This document shows, one piece after another, positions 43,328 through 51,912 of a stretch of DNA of 64,000 nt (the first letter of the stretch is position 1; each line of letters begins with the position of its first letter). Made by a program: the position numbers and the translations under genes. Below the pieces are notes generated by a model. The model had not been told where the DNA came from. It saw only the letters and a list, made by a program, of their open reading frames with translations, and made no database searches. This DNA comes from Salipaludibacillus neizhouensis (GTDB lineage Bacteria; Bacillota; Bacilli; Bacillales; Salisediminibacteriaceae): assembly GCF_002886185.1 (NCBI RefSeq), contig NZ_KZ614146.1:2340930-2404929 (forward strand), given 5' to 3'.

Positions 43328-43627
43328 TTGGCATTTTCGTACAAAGACAAAAAAGTTATAGGAATAGGTATTGTCAGTGAGTTAACTGGTTTATCTGAAC
43401 GTAAAATTCGATACTATGAAGAAAGAAAACTTATATTTCCTGATCGAAGTAAAGGTGGTACGCGAAAGTATTCATTTGATGATGTGGAAAGACTCGTAGA
43501 TATTGCGAATAAAATGGAAGATGGTATGCAGACTTTTGAGATTCGCCGCGAAGAAATGAAGAAAACAGATGTTCGTGATAAAATGCTACGTGGACAATTA
43601 AATGCTGCATTTAAAATCAGAAAATAG
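43328..43627 (+). CDS. tnrA: Nitrogen regulator TnrA (MerR family)
   Basis: The start is TTG at 43328, because GGAAGGGG lies 6 nt upstream; a longer frame from 43307 would place this RBS inside the gene. The product has 99 residues. [20 protein letters not shown] and [10 protein letters not shown] match the TnrA DNA-binding domain, with [19 protein letters not shown] as its wing. The short C-terminus ends [12 protein letters not shown], the tail that binds feedback-inhibited glutamine synthetase. GlnR has a longer different tail. An operator upstream suggests autoregulation. It acts on nitrogen-limitation genes. Confidence 0.92.
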   Translation: MAFSYKDKKVIGIGIVSELTGLSERKIRYYEERKLIFPDRSKGGTRKYSFDDVERLVDIANKMEDGMQTFEIRREEMKKTDVRDKMLRGQLNAAFKIRK

Positions 43628-43790
43628 TTTGTGCTCTGAAAAATGTGACAATGTTTTGGTTTTCATACACAGTTTTTAGCAAGATTTTTAGTATCATTCA
43701 GCAAGATTCATTTTCATGGAATAATAGTATTTATTCTTTATAGAATTTCCGTTTCAGAAAAGCTGGGATTAACTTTTAAAAAAACTGAAT

Positions 43791-43827
43791 AAAAAGAACA
43801 TTGTGGTTTTCACAATGTTCTTTTTAT
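43791..43827. terminator. Terminator between tnrA and the 43841 gene
   Basis: A 15-bp perfect stem (AAAAAGAACATTGTG and complement) with A and T runs on both sides. Confidence 0.92.
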
Positions 43828-43840
43828 GTTCCTTCTTTAC

Positions 43841-44095
43841 TTAGGACATTTGTCCGGTCATGCTCGGGAAAGGGATCACGTCTGCTGGTGATGTTTTCAT
43901 TTGATAGCTATAACATTTATAACCCTCTTCATTGCGTTTCATAAATGTTTTTTTAGTTATTGGTCGCAGTGCTCCCCAGATAAGGGTTTCTGGCTGATCC
44001 CACGAATGACATGCAATAATTTCTTGTTTAAAATAATAGGAGTAGCCCGAGATATAGTTTTTACAAATGTACCGAACTGTTTGTTTACTATGCAC
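43841..44095 (-). CDS. Hypothetical protein, 84 residues
   Basis: The start is GTG at 44095 with GAGGTGAT 6 nt upstream. I do not recognise the family. The protein is soluble and slightly basic, rich in Tyr, with three Cys (YICKNYISGYSYYFKQEIIAC and EEGYKCYSY). The RBS and a strong terminator at its 3' end suggest a real gene. It is convergent with tnrA. Confidence 0.6.
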   Translation of the reverse strand: MHSKQTVRYICKNYISGYSYYFKQEIIACHSWDQPETLIWGALRPITKKTFMKRNEEGYKCYSYQMKTSPADVIPFPSMTGQMS

Positions 44096-44296
44096 GCCTG
44101 ATCACCTCTGAACTAGTATGTCATAAAATTAAAATAAATAAACGTTGTCATCATAGAATTGAAAAAACAGGCGTGTAAGCGATATCATTCCATTTGACTT
44201 TTCAACATTATTTGTCTACTATAATATAAGAGAGTATCAAAAAGGTTTGAATGATGTTAGCTAGGAGATGGTCAAATCTTACCAAGGAAAGTGTGC

Positions 44297-44758
44297 ATGA
44301 ATTTGCAAAATTTAGAAAATGGAAAAATATTGAGTCACCCTATTCATACTTTAATATTGCCAGCTGAAGAGGTTGCTCATGTTCAGCCTGATAATAACTT
44401 AGAGCACGCCTTACTAGTCCTGGTAAAATCAGGCTATACCGCAATACCAGTTTTAGATGCAACTTTTAAACTAAGTGGATTAATAAGTAAAGCACAAATA
44501 TTGGATTCAATATTAGGAATGGAACGAATTGAACTGGAAAAATTAGATCAATGGAAAGTTAAAGATGTTATGACAACAGATATTGCTTGTGTCGATGAAG
44601 ACATATCATTTGAACGAGTTTTATCATACTCCATTAATCATCCCTTTGTATGTATTGAAAACGAACATAAAGCCTTTCTTGGCATCATTCCAAGAAGTAA
44701 AATCTTAGCGTACCTTAATGGATATTTTCATGAACAAAGAAAGCTAGAACGTCCGTAA
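44297..44758 (+). CDS. darB: CBS-domain c-di-AMP-binding protein DarB/CbpB
   Basis: The 153-residue protein has two CBS domains and matches B. subtilis YkuL (DarB) along its length: VAHVQPDNNLEHALLVLVKS, GYTAIPVLDATFKLSGLI, then GMERIELEKLDQWKVKDVMTTDI. In B. subtilis DarB binds c-di-AMP and, when unbound, stimulates the (p)ppGpp synthetase Rel and pyruvate carboxylase. The ATG at 44297 follows AAGGAAAG. It is monocistronic. Whether it keeps the Rel partner is inference, as this genome uses PEP carboxylase as well. Confidence 0.92.
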   Translation: MNLQNLENGKILSHPIHTLILPAEEVAHVQPDNNLEHALLVLVKSGYTAIPVLDATFKLSGLISKAQILDSILGMERIELEKLDQWKVKDVMTTDIACVDEDISFERVLSYSINHPFVCIENEHKAFLGIIPRSKILAYLNGYFHEQRKLERP

Positions 44759-44770
44759 TCAAGTTATGTG

Positions 44771-44799
44771 CCGAACTGAAACCTAGTTCGGTTTTTTTC
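44771..44799 (+). terminator. Terminator after darB
   Basis: CCGAACT / AGTTCGG encloses a 7-nt loop and is followed by seven T residues. Confidence 0.9.
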
Positions 44800-44976
44800 G
44801 TCTTAAAGCCTTTTTCGATATTAAAGATGCTCGTTCATTTATGGAGATGCATATTTTCGCTGTAGACCATCTAATAATTCGGTAATTGCTTCGAAATTCT
44901 AATTGGCAGAGTTTTGTGTCCAATACGATCGAGCTAGAAGGATTAAAAAGCTTCCAATATTATAAAAACTCAATGC

Positions 44977-45018
44977 TAAAAGCACCTCACATTTTTCACA
45001 CGATGAATGAGGTGCTTA
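44977..45018 (-). terminator. Terminator of the SRPBCC gene
   Basis: AAGCACCTCA and TGAGGTGCTT pair around a loop of about 19 nt; T residues follow on the minus strand. Confidence 0.7.
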
Positions 45019-45057
45019 ACTATTTTATTAAACGCGGCAGCATTTCCACAAATAAAT

Positions 45058-45489
45058 TTAATTCATAAATTTATTTAACTGTTTTTCCCTATCAGAAAAC
45101 ATCCCTTTTAACATAAGGTTTACAATGAAAGGAGGCACGAATGATTCATATTCTACTCGATCAATCATCTTTGTTTTATAAGAACCTAGCTCTTTAAATG
45201 CATGCACATGGCGCCAAGTTTTGAATGGAAAAGGTAATTTCTCTCCTTCATCCATAAAATAAGCTTCTGGAACTACTTTAGTAATCCTCCCTTTCCAGTG
45301 TAGCCGTAGCAGAATAAAATCTAAACGAAGATGTACCGAAGCTCCTTCTTTTACGTCTTTATCCCCAAGAATATCAATCTTTGGAAAAGCAGTAATACTA
45401 GCTAAATTCTCATTCGTCTGAAAAAATGACCAAACCTCTGATATCGAACGTGGAAGCTCAGTTTTATAATAAAAAGTATGACGAAACAT
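45058..45489 (-). CDS. SRPBCC (START-like) family protein
   Basis: The 143-residue length fits one START-like ligand-binding domain. The N-terminus reads YKTELPRSISEVWSFFQTNENLA, the hallmark of SRPBCC proteins. Then come strands with LRLHWKGRITKVVPEAYFMD and RHVHAFKELGSYKTKMIDRV. The fold binds hydrophobic ligands; the ligand is unknown. AGAGG lies upstream of the ATG. It follows the yaaR gene by 22 bp on the same strand. Confidence 0.8.
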   Translation of the reverse strand: MFRHTFYYKTELPRSISEVWSFFQTNENLASITAFPKIDILGDKDVKEGASVHLRLDFILLRLHWKGRITKVVPEAYFMDEGEKLPFPFKTWRHVHAFKELGSYKTKMIDRVEYESFVPPFIVNLMLKGMFSDREKQLNKFMN

Positions 45490-45511
45490 AGACAGCCTCT
45501 TTTCCCTCTAT

Positions 45512-45949
45512 TTACGCATAAACATTTACGAGTAAGCCGCGTATTTCTCCAACCATATTCAGGATATCTAATCCTTTCTTTTGTTCATTAAGAACAGCGT
45601 CAGTTAAATTCAAGAGTTTTTGGTCAACTTCTCTAACAATTTTGTAAACTTTAGTCCTTCCTCGTCTATTAAAACCTTTTCGCTCCTCCAGACTCAATCC
45701 AAGTTTAACAGCATCATCCATAAATTCTTTAACCAATTGCTTGTACTTTCGAAGTTCATCTATTGTTCTCGATTCAGATAACGTTTTTCCTTGGTCATCT
45801 ATTTTAGTCAGCAGCTCATTCAATTTTTCATACTGAGCGTTATTACGACCTTGTTTCATAATTTCTTGAAAAGAAACCTTTGCTTCCGTACTGGCTTTTT
45901 TTTGATCTATCTTATTTAAACTGGCTCGTCCAACACGTTGCACATCCAT
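45512..45949 (-). CDS. yaaR: YaaR-family protein (DUF327)
   Basis: The 145-residue protein matches YaaR (146) in length and pattern: FQEIMKQGRNNAQYEKLNELL, GKTLSESRTIDELRKYKQLV and EVDQKLLNLTDAVL. It is a helical, soluble, basic-ended protein. In this genome it is in the flagellar cluster, downstream of hag on the same strand, which suggests a link with motility. Its molecular role is unknown. AGAGGAG precedes the ATG. Confidence 0.85.
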   Translation of the reverse strand: MDVQRVGRASLNKIDQKKASTEAKVSFQEIMKQGRNNAQYEKLNELLTKIDDQGKTLSESRTIDELRKYKQLVKEFMDDAVKLGLSLEERKGFNRRGRTKVYKIVREVDQKLLNLTDAVLNEQKKGLDILNMVGEIRGLLVNVYA

Positions 45950-46199
45950 TTTAGAATTCTCCTCTTTAAGTGGTTATTGTTTCTTCATTATATAAAATTT
46001 TTATTAAATTAGATAGAGACCATCTTGTATATATCCTATCAATTTCTTTGAGTATTGAACTTTATTCTATTTACAAAGTAAACTTTTTGGAAGGGTTTCT
46101 TCAATAAATCTTTATCAAAAAACATAAAGAAGCATCCAATTGCATTGTATTTTAATCGTATCCTATCAGCAACCTTCTATTGCAACCTACTCTACAAAT

Positions 46200-46232
46200 A
46201 AAAGAAAGACTACCGAGGCAGCCTTTCTTAGT
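46200..46232 (-). terminator. Terminator of hag
   Basis: An imperfect stem (AAGAAAG ... CTTTCTT) follows the hag stop. Confidence 0.7.
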
Positions 46233-46238
46233 CGAATT

Positions 46239-47087
46239 CTACTGTAATAATTGAAGAACACCTTGTGGCAGCTGATTGGCTTGAGCAAGCATTGCTGTTG
46301 CTGATTGATTAAGAATATTGTTCCGAGTAAATTCCGTCATTTCAAGGGCCATATCTGCATCACGAATACGAGACTCTGCACTCGATAGATTTTCATGGGT
46401 CACTTGAAGATTATTTATTGTATGCTCCATTCGGTTTTGTAAAGCACCTAGTTGCGCGCGAGTATCAGATACATAACTAATTGCTCTGTCCAAAACAGAT
46501 ATAGGGTCTTCACCTTCTGCATATTCATCTTCATTTGCAATATTAATGTCTTTAATAGTGGTGGTAGTAAACTCTTCGTTTGTACCTAAGATATCAGAAC
46601 TCATTTCTGGTATATTTATCTCAACGTTCTGACCTGAATTGGCTCCAATTTGAAAGAATAAATTATTATCATTACCATCTAATAGAGTTCGTGTGTTAAA
46701 TTCTGTCTTGTCTGAAATGCTGTCTATTTCTTTCACTAATTCATCAATTTCTTTTTGAATTTGCTCTCTGTCTTCTTGTGTATTTGTATCATTAACACCT
46801 TGTACAGCTAACTCTCTCATTCTCTGTAACATCGAATGAACTTCAGTCAATGCACCTTCTGCAGTTTGGATAAGAGATATACCGTCCATCGCATTTCTTT
46901 CTGCTTGTTTTAAACCACGGATCTGAGATCGCATTTTTTCAGAGATTGCAAGCCCCGCCGCATCATCAGCAGCACGATTTATTCTTAAACCAGAAGAAAG
47001 TTTCTCTAAGTTTTTTGATGTAGCGTTTTGATTTTGATTCAAGTTCCTGTATGCATTTAAAGCTTGTATATTATTATTGATTTTCAT
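46239..47087 (-). CDS. hag: Flagellin
   Basis: The 282-residue protein has the conserved N-terminal D0/D1 (MKINNNIQALNAYRNLNQNQ, SGLRINRAADDAAGLAISE) and the C-terminal helix (MALEMTEFTRNNILNQSATAM, ending NQLPQGVLQLLQ). The central D2/D3 region is short, as in Bacillus Hag. It forms the filament outside the cell. AAGGGG lies 10 nt upstream of the ATG. It follows fliS by 20 bp, so both are read from the sigma-D promoter at 47592. fliD is not next to it. Confidence 0.97.
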   Translation of the reverse strand: MKINNNIQALNAYRNLNQNQNATSKNLEKLSSGLRINRAADDAAGLAISEKMRSQIRGLKQAERNAMDGISLIQTAEGALTEVHSMLQRMRELAVQGVNDTNTQEDREQIQKEIDELVKEIDSISDKTEFNTRTLLDGNDNNLFFQIGANSGQNVEINIPEMSSDILGTNEEFTTTTIKDINIANEDEYAEGEDPISVLDRAISYVSDTRAQLGALQNRMEHTINNLQVTHENLSSAESRIRDADMALEMTEFTRNNILNQSATAMLAQANQLPQGVLQLLQ

Positions 47088-47107
47088 TACGTGAGCACCC
47101 CTTAAAT

Positions 47108-47521
47108 TTATTCGTACTTAATATTTTGTTCATAAGCACTGTTTTTCATCTTCAATGTTTTCTGAGAAGGATTATCGTTTGACTTTAATGCCTTCACCCA
47201 AGCTTCACTTAATGATTCAATAGTTGTGATAACTTCATCAATAATAGTTGTGTCTTTTTTAAAATTTGCGGTTACTAGCCTATCTGCCAAATAATTATAG
47301 AGTACATCTAACTGATCTGCTATTATCCCAGCTTCGTAGTTAATCCCCGCCCCTAATCGTTGGAGAATATCATTTGTTTTTTGAAGTTTTTCATTAGCGA
47401 CAAAATAGTTTTTTTCATCTATAGCTTGCTTCGCATCTTCCAGATTATTTAGGCAGGCTTCATACAGAAGTGCCGTAATTTCCTGAGGAGATTTTTTATG
47501 TAAAGCTTCTTTTGAAATCAA
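47108..47521 (-). CDS. fliS: Flagellin export chaperone FliS
   Basis: The start is TTG at 47521 because GGAGG ends 8 nt upstream; the ATG at 47536 contains that RBS. The 137-residue helical protein has KKSPQEITALLYEACLNNLED and ADQLDVLYNYLADRLVTANF, the FliS pattern. FliS binds the C-terminal helix of flagellin and prevents early assembly. The order fliS-hag differs from B. subtilis (hag-fliD-fliS). A sigma-D promoter lies just upstream. Confidence 0.87.
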   Translation of the reverse strand: MISKEALHKKSPQEITALLYEACLNNLEDAKQAIDEKNYFVANEKLQKTNDILQRLGAGINYEAGIIADQLDVLYNYLADRLVTANFKKDTTIIDEVITTIESLSEAWVKALKSNDNPSQKTLKMKNSAYEQNIKYE

Positions 47522-47591
47522 TTCGTTCACCTCCATGAAAACATCGCCACATCCATGTATGTTTTCGTGTCCATCCGTGTCTCTAATAGTA

Positions 47592-47618
47592 TTATCGGTT
47601 ACTTCCTATAAATAATTA
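47592..47618 (-). promoter_or_regulatory. Sigma-D promoter of fliS-hag
   Basis: TAAT (47615-47618), 15 bp, ACCGATAA (47592-47599) against the consensus TAAA-N15-GCCGATAA. Confidence 0.82.
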
Positions 47619-47915
47619 ATAGTTTCTTTCCATTTCTTCTATAAGTAATAACATTTCAGCAATAACCGCGTACAGCTGAGGAGGGATATTGTCTCCCAAA
47701 TCCAAATCCAATAAATTTTCAAGTAGCATCGTGTCCTCTTCCAGGTGGATATTGTTCTCCTTGGCAAGATCAATAATTTTTTGAGCAACATATCCTTTCC
47801 CCTGAGCAACAATTTGAGGTTCCTCTCCATTTGCTTCATCATAACGAATGACCGCTGCAGAAGGACCATTTAATTTTCGCCGATTTACATGATTAAAATG
47901 CTTCGAGATCATCAT
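47616..47915 (-). CDS. ylqH: FlhB C-terminal domain-like protein, YlqH
   Basis: The 99-residue protein is the cytosolic FlhB C-terminal domain alone: GPSAAVIRYDEANGEEPQIV, KGYVAQKIIDLAKENNIH and NIPPQLYAVIAEMLLLIEEME. The NPTH self-cleavage site of FlhB is not present. YlqH-type proteins can partly replace the FlhB domain in export switching. Its ATG overlaps the ylqG stop, and it has no strong RBS, so translation is coupled. Confidence 0.9.
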   Translation of the reverse strand: MMISKHFNHVNRRKLNGPSAAVIRYDEANGEEPQIVAQGKGYVAQKIIDLAKENNIHLEEDTMLLENLLDLDLGDNIPPQLYAVIAEMLLLIEEMERNY

Positions 47916-50281
47916 ATTTTAAAGTCAAATCCTTCCTTCGTCATAAATGGCAGCAATGGAGTTTCTTCTTGCGGAGCCTCGGCTGTTTTTTTCGCTTCTA
48001 CTGCTGGTGACATTGTACTCGTTTTAATAGCATTGATATGGAAACCAACCTCTTTAAGGTTATCTAGATATTTTTGTCCTATTGCTTCCGCTTTCTCGTT
48101 GAAATCCTGGGAATCATTTTTTAACGTCACATTCAATGTTCGGTCAGAAACGTTCAAGGAAATTCCTAACGCCCCAAGTTTCTTCGTTTCAATATGGAAA
48201 TATAGGTTACAATTCTCCCAATCTACTTGTTCTCCTTCATTTCTAGAATTCACAAATACTTGTAAATTCTCGGCTGCTCCTTTTAACATGATGGGTATTT
48301 GAAGCATTAACGTATGCATGTTTTGCTGAGAATCACTTCGACTGACTAATTGCTGTCCTGCCAAATGTTGAAGTGTTTGCTGAGCCTGCTGCTGGCTTCG
48401 GCTTCCTTCCTCTTCCCCTTTTGCCAACTGCATTAAAATAGATTTCATGTTCCGTTGCTGTAAATCTGGCGGGACTTCTTTACCTGCCGCAAGTAATTGT
48501 GCAAGCTCCGTCTCCCTGTTCATCCCCATCGCTCTTACGCCTTCAAATACTTGACGTCCAGATCCTTCTTGCGTCACGAAAGACCGAGAAACGTGATCCA
48601 AATGTTGTGATAATCTATGCACAGTAGGTTGTGGTTGTCTCCATTCTTGTTCTTGCGTTAAAAAGTGTTGCACCCGTTGATTCGATGGTTTAAATTGCAT
48701 CGCGTCCATCGTTTGTTGCACACTTCTCACTAATTGCCTTGCTTCCTGATAATTCCCTTTTGCCAACAAATTTTTTGCTTGAGCAAGATCACTGCTAGCT
48801 CCTAACATTTTTCTTTCTGTCTTCATATCCGCAAAAAGCATCCAGTCATTTTTCATAATTGACCGATCCAACTGTTGGATAACATTCTCAAGCATCGGTC
48901 TAGTTTGTTGAACTGAATTTTGCCGGAATTGTTGTATCATTGTATCAATTCGACCTAATTGTTTTGACATATCACGTTGAAATTCCTTGAATTGATCTGT
49001 TGCTTGCGCTAGTCGCTCAGTTACTTCTATTACAAGAAAACTTTTTGACGATATTGGAGAAGACTGTAAAAAATCATTTTTCATATATTGTTGCATCTCT
49101 GTTTTAGAGTCGCTTATTAATTGAGCTTGTCCTTCTTTTGGAATGGCTTGTTCCACTTGTTGAAGAGTTTCTACCATTATTTGTCTTGCCTTTAGCTCTC
49201 TCCCTGATTCAAGGCGGTCCGTTGCTTGTAACATCCCTTGATTTAATTGTTGGGTGGATTGAGCAGAGAGGCTCGCCTGTGGCATCTCTGACTTAACCGT
49301 TGCAATTGCTTTTGATAAGTCAGATTCATTTTCAATCATTCCGAGCCAATTGGAAACTGTAGGTATACTTTGTTGCACTTGGTTAGTTGAGTGTGTTTGA
49401 TTACTTAGAGATGTTTTCTGTAGCTGCTGAGTTAATTGAAGCATTCGATCTGCCGCTGCTTCCCTTCCTATTTTTGCTTGCGTAACAATCATTTCCCGAA
49501 GTGCTTGATTTACCTCTTGACGCAATTTCAGGTCACCAGTTCGCTGAACAACTTGCTGTAATTGCTCGATCGATTGCCGTACATTTTGCCCCGATTGCAA
49601 ACTGTTGCGAACATTGTCTATTGCGCGTATAACTGCTTCTCTCGAAGGCATCCGGTTAGCTTCCTTCAATGAATCAGTCTGAGTAACAGGCTCTCTATTC
49701 ACAGATTTAGTCATCTCTTTTATCTGGTCCGTTACTTTGGGTCCATGTAAAGCTTCATGCACCGCCCGAAGTTGAGAAGAACTTGGTTCCAATCTTTTTT
49801 GTGCCATCATTTCAATCGTTTGACCTCGTTCTTTTTGCGTTCCACGTCCAGATTCTAAATACTGTTTCAGGTCATTCGCTGATTCTTTCGTTAAAGGTAC
49901 CCCTCGATCCAACAGCTTTTGTGTTGATTGTACAAGTTCCTTACTAGGTTCCTTATGTCCTAGATCCCGTAATACGCGCTCAGCAGATTGTCCACCAGGG
50001 TTGTTTGTTGCCGTCTCTTTTGATTGCCCAGTATCAGCCTGAACCTCTTTTACTTTTATTCCGTCATTTGATTTTTCTTGGACTTGGATATTAATTCGAT
50101 CGTTTTCAGGAACTTTCCCTTCAAACTTTGCGCGAACCTCTTGTCCTCGAATCGATAAAACAGCTTCTCGGTCAGATATTCTTGATTCCACTCTCGCTTT
50201 ATATATATCGCCTTCTCTTAATTGAGCAGGACGTTCGTTTCCTTTTGTTTGTATATTCAATTGTTGATTTTGTATTTCCAT
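47912..50281 (-). CDS. ylqG: YlqG-like protein with FliK C-terminal domain
   Basis: The start at 50281 follows GGGAGGAG, giving 789 residues. The first 150 residues and a long Gln/Ser-rich middle contain many helical repeats (IEQLQQVVQ, ARQLVRSVQQ). The last 170 residues contain a FliK-type hook-length domain, with GEQVDWENCNLYFHIETKKL and IGQKYLDNLKEVG. FliK senses hook length with the export gate. The Gln-rich middle is longer than in B. subtilis YlqG. A sigma-D promoter lies at 50322. Confidence 0.87.
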   Translation of the reverse strand: MEIQNQQLNIQTKGNERPAQLREGDIYKARVESRISDREAVLSIRGQEVRAKFEGKVPENDRINIQVQEKSNDGIKVKEVQADTGQSKETATNNPGGQSAERVLRDLGHKEPSKELVQSTQKLLDRGVPLTKESANDLKQYLESGRGTQKERGQTIEMMAQKRLEPSSSQLRAVHEALHGPKVTDQIKEMTKSVNREPVTQTDSLKEANRMPSREAVIRAIDNVRNSLQSGQNVRQSIEQLQQVVQRTGDLKLRQEVNQALREMIVTQAKIGREAAADRMLQLTQQLQKTSLSNQTHSTNQVQQSIPTVSNWLGMIENESDLSKAIATVKSEMPQASLSAQSTQQLNQGMLQATDRLESGRELKARQIMVETLQQVEQAIPKEGQAQLISDSKTEMQQYMKNDFLQSSPISSKSFLVIEVTERLAQATDQFKEFQRDMSKQLGRIDTMIQQFRQNSVQQTRPMLENVIQQLDRSIMKNDWMLFADMKTERKMLGASSDLAQAKNLLAKGNYQEARQLVRSVQQTMDAMQFKPSNQRVQHFLTQEQEWRQPQPTVHRLSQHLDHVSRSFVTQEGSGRQVFEGVRAMGMNRETELAQLLAAGKEVPPDLQQRNMKSILMQLAKGEEEGSRSQQQAQQTLQHLAGQQLVSRSDSQQNMHTLMLQIPIMLKGAAENLQVFVNSRNEGEQVDWENCNLYFHIETKKLGALGISLNVSDRTLNVTLKNDSQDFNEKAEAIGQKYLDNLKEVGFHINAIKTSTMSPAVEAKKTAEAPQEETPLLPFMTKEGFDFKI

Positions 50282-50321
50282 GGGTGATTCTCCTCCCAAT
50301 ACATCTCTACTTTCATATACA

Positions 50322-50348
50322 TTATCGGTTTATAGGTGCAGGATGTTA
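50322..50348 (-). promoter_or_regulatory. Sigma-D promoter of ylqG-ylqH
   Basis: TAAC (50345-50348), 15 bp, ACCGATAA (50322-50329). The -10 sequence is identical to that of fliS-hag. Confidence 0.78.
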
Positions 50349-50385
50349 AGACAATATAAGAAATCTGTAGCTAGCCAAATCAACG

Positions 50386-50518
50386 TAAGAAAAACGGCAT
50401 AGCCGTCTTTTATTAAATACAGCGTCAGTTTCCACCGCCATGTTTTAAGTATCAAGGGTGGGTTTCCCTTGATGCGTGCGGTGTGAAGGTAGCTGCCAAT
50501 TTTATAAATTCTTATCTC
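50386..50518. repeat. Dispersed structured element, copy C
   Basis: TAAGAAAAACGGCATAGCCG begins the element; the first hairpin is perfect here (ACGGC-ATA-GCCGT then TTTT). CACCGC / GCGGTG and GTATCAAGGG / CCCTTGATGC form the longer stem. It lies between dinB and ylqG. Confidence 0.88.
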
Positions 50519-50520
50519 AC

Positions 50521-50554
50521 AAAAAAACGTCAACAGTTATTCTGTAGACGTTTT
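50521..50554. terminator. Terminator of dinB
   Basis: AAAAACGTC.ACAG pairs with CTGT.GACGTTTTT around a 5-nt loop. Confidence 0.85.
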
Positions 50555-50556
50555 TG

Positions 50557-51834
50557 CTAATTCTCTTCTTCTTTATTAAATAAATCATTACGTAAAAAAT
50601 CCTTTTCCAGACTTGTTCCCCGTCTCTTTCTGTCTCGTAACTGATCGCTTCGATCTGATTTTCCTATTTGGGTTCCTTTTAATAATGCACTCTCACCGTA
50701 CTTATTTCTCAAGGCATCGACTATTCCGTTTAATTTGTCCTCTTTTTCCTCTTTATCATAGGCAAATAAATCTAATTGTTTATATGCTGATCCTTTTTCA
50801 ACTAAATCCATTCCAGTCACACCTAGCAACCGTATCGGATCTCCATTCCAATATTTCACCCATAACTCCCATGCGGCTGTAAAGATGTCATCGTGCGAAT
50901 GAACCGGATAAATAAGCTTATGTGACCTTGTTACCGTATTGTGATCATGGTAACGAATCGTCAATTGAATGTTACCGGCATAAACATTTTTTCTCCGTAA
51001 ACGACGTCCAACAGAATCGGAAAGGTTCATGATTACTTTTCGGACAAGAGCTTGACTCGTTGTGTCTTTTGGTAATGTTGTGGAGTTCCCGATGCTTTTA
51101 AATTCATTCACAGAATCCGGATCCACAGGACGATCATCAATTCCATAGGCTTTTTCGTAAATTCGCATTCCGCCTATTCCTAGTTTCCGTTGAAGTTTTT
51201 CCGGATCAGCGTTGGCAATATCTCCAATTGTATAAATACCCATTTTTTCTAATTTCTCTGAAGTTTTACCGCCAACTCCATGCATTTCTATCGTTTTCAA
51301 CGGCCACAGAACAGAGCTGACTTCCCGCTTTCGTAAAATGGTGATTCCCATCGGTTTTTTCATATCACTAGCCATTTTAGCCAGGAATTTATTTGGGGCT
51401 ATACCAATACTACTGGGAAGCGCTAATTCTTTTTTTATGCGAACTTGGATATGTTTTGCTAGTTCTAGTGCTTCTAAGGAAATATTTGCGTCAGTTACAT
51501 CCATATAACCCTCATCAATGGAGACTGGTTCTACTAACGGTGTGTACTCATATAATAGTTGAAACATTTGTTTAGAAGCCTGACGATACCGGTCAAAATT
51601 TGGTTCCCGTACAATAAGTTCGGGACACTTCTTTAATGCTTCCCAAAGAGGCATCGGCGGTTTAACTCCTCTTGCTCTTGCCTCGTAACTGGCCGTCACA
51701 ACAATCCCTCTTCTTTCTTTAGCATTTCCCGCAATGGCTAAAGGCTTACCTAAAAGCTTTGGGTCATAAGCTGCTTCTACAGAGGCGTAAAAACTATTCA
51801 TATCGACATGAAAAAGCACTCTTCCTTTAGCCAT
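50557..51834 (-). CDS. dinB: DNA polymerase IV (Y family)
   Basis: The 425-residue protein matches YqjH/PolY1. The catalytic acids are in LFHVDMNSFYASVEAAYDP and SIDEGYMDVTD. HhH motifs (EKLEKMGIYTIGDIANADP) and a little-finger domain follow. The C-terminus carries LDLFAYDKEEK, a beta-clamp-binding motif. It copies past DNA lesions. A LexA box and promoter lie 50-70 bp upstream. The ATG pair at 51837 and 51834 is ambiguous. Confidence 0.93.
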   Translation of the reverse strand: MAKGRVLFHVDMNSFYASVEAAYDPKLLGKPLAIAGNAKERRGIVVTASYEARARGVKPPMPLWEALKKCPELIVREPNFDRYRQASKQMFQLLYEYTPLVEPVSIDEGYMDVTDANISLEALELAKHIQVRIKKELALPSSIGIAPNKFLAKMASDMKKPMGITILRKREVSSVLWPLKTIEMHGVGGKTSEKLEKMGIYTIGDIANADPEKLQRKLGIGGMRIYEKAYGIDDRPVDPDSVNEFKSIGNSTTLPKDTTSQALVRKVIMNLSDSVGRRLRRKNVYAGNIQLTIRYHDHNTVTRSHKLIYPVHSHDDIFTAAWELWVKYWNGDPIRLLGVTGMDLVEKGSAYKQLDLFAYDKEEKEDKLNGIVDALRNKYGESALLKGTQIGKSDRSDQLRDRKRRGTSLEKDFLRNDLFNKEEEN

Positions 51835-51869
51835 CATCTGACACCTGCTCTCAATAAATCTCTCTTTCT

Positions 51870-51912
51870 ATTTTGCCTCTTTTGAACAAATAAATCAACG
51901 AACAAACGTTTC
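51870..51912 (-). promoter_or_regulatory. dinB promoter and LexA box
   Basis: TTGATT (51893-51898), 17 bp, CAAAAT (51870-51875). Directly upstream is CGAACAAACGTTTC at 51899-51912, which matches CGAACRNRYGTTYG at 13 of 14 positions. Confidence 0.75.

Noticed and set aside
44886-45068. 60-codon frame between darB and the SRPBCC gene
   Set aside because: It runs through a terminator hairpin and lacks an RBS.
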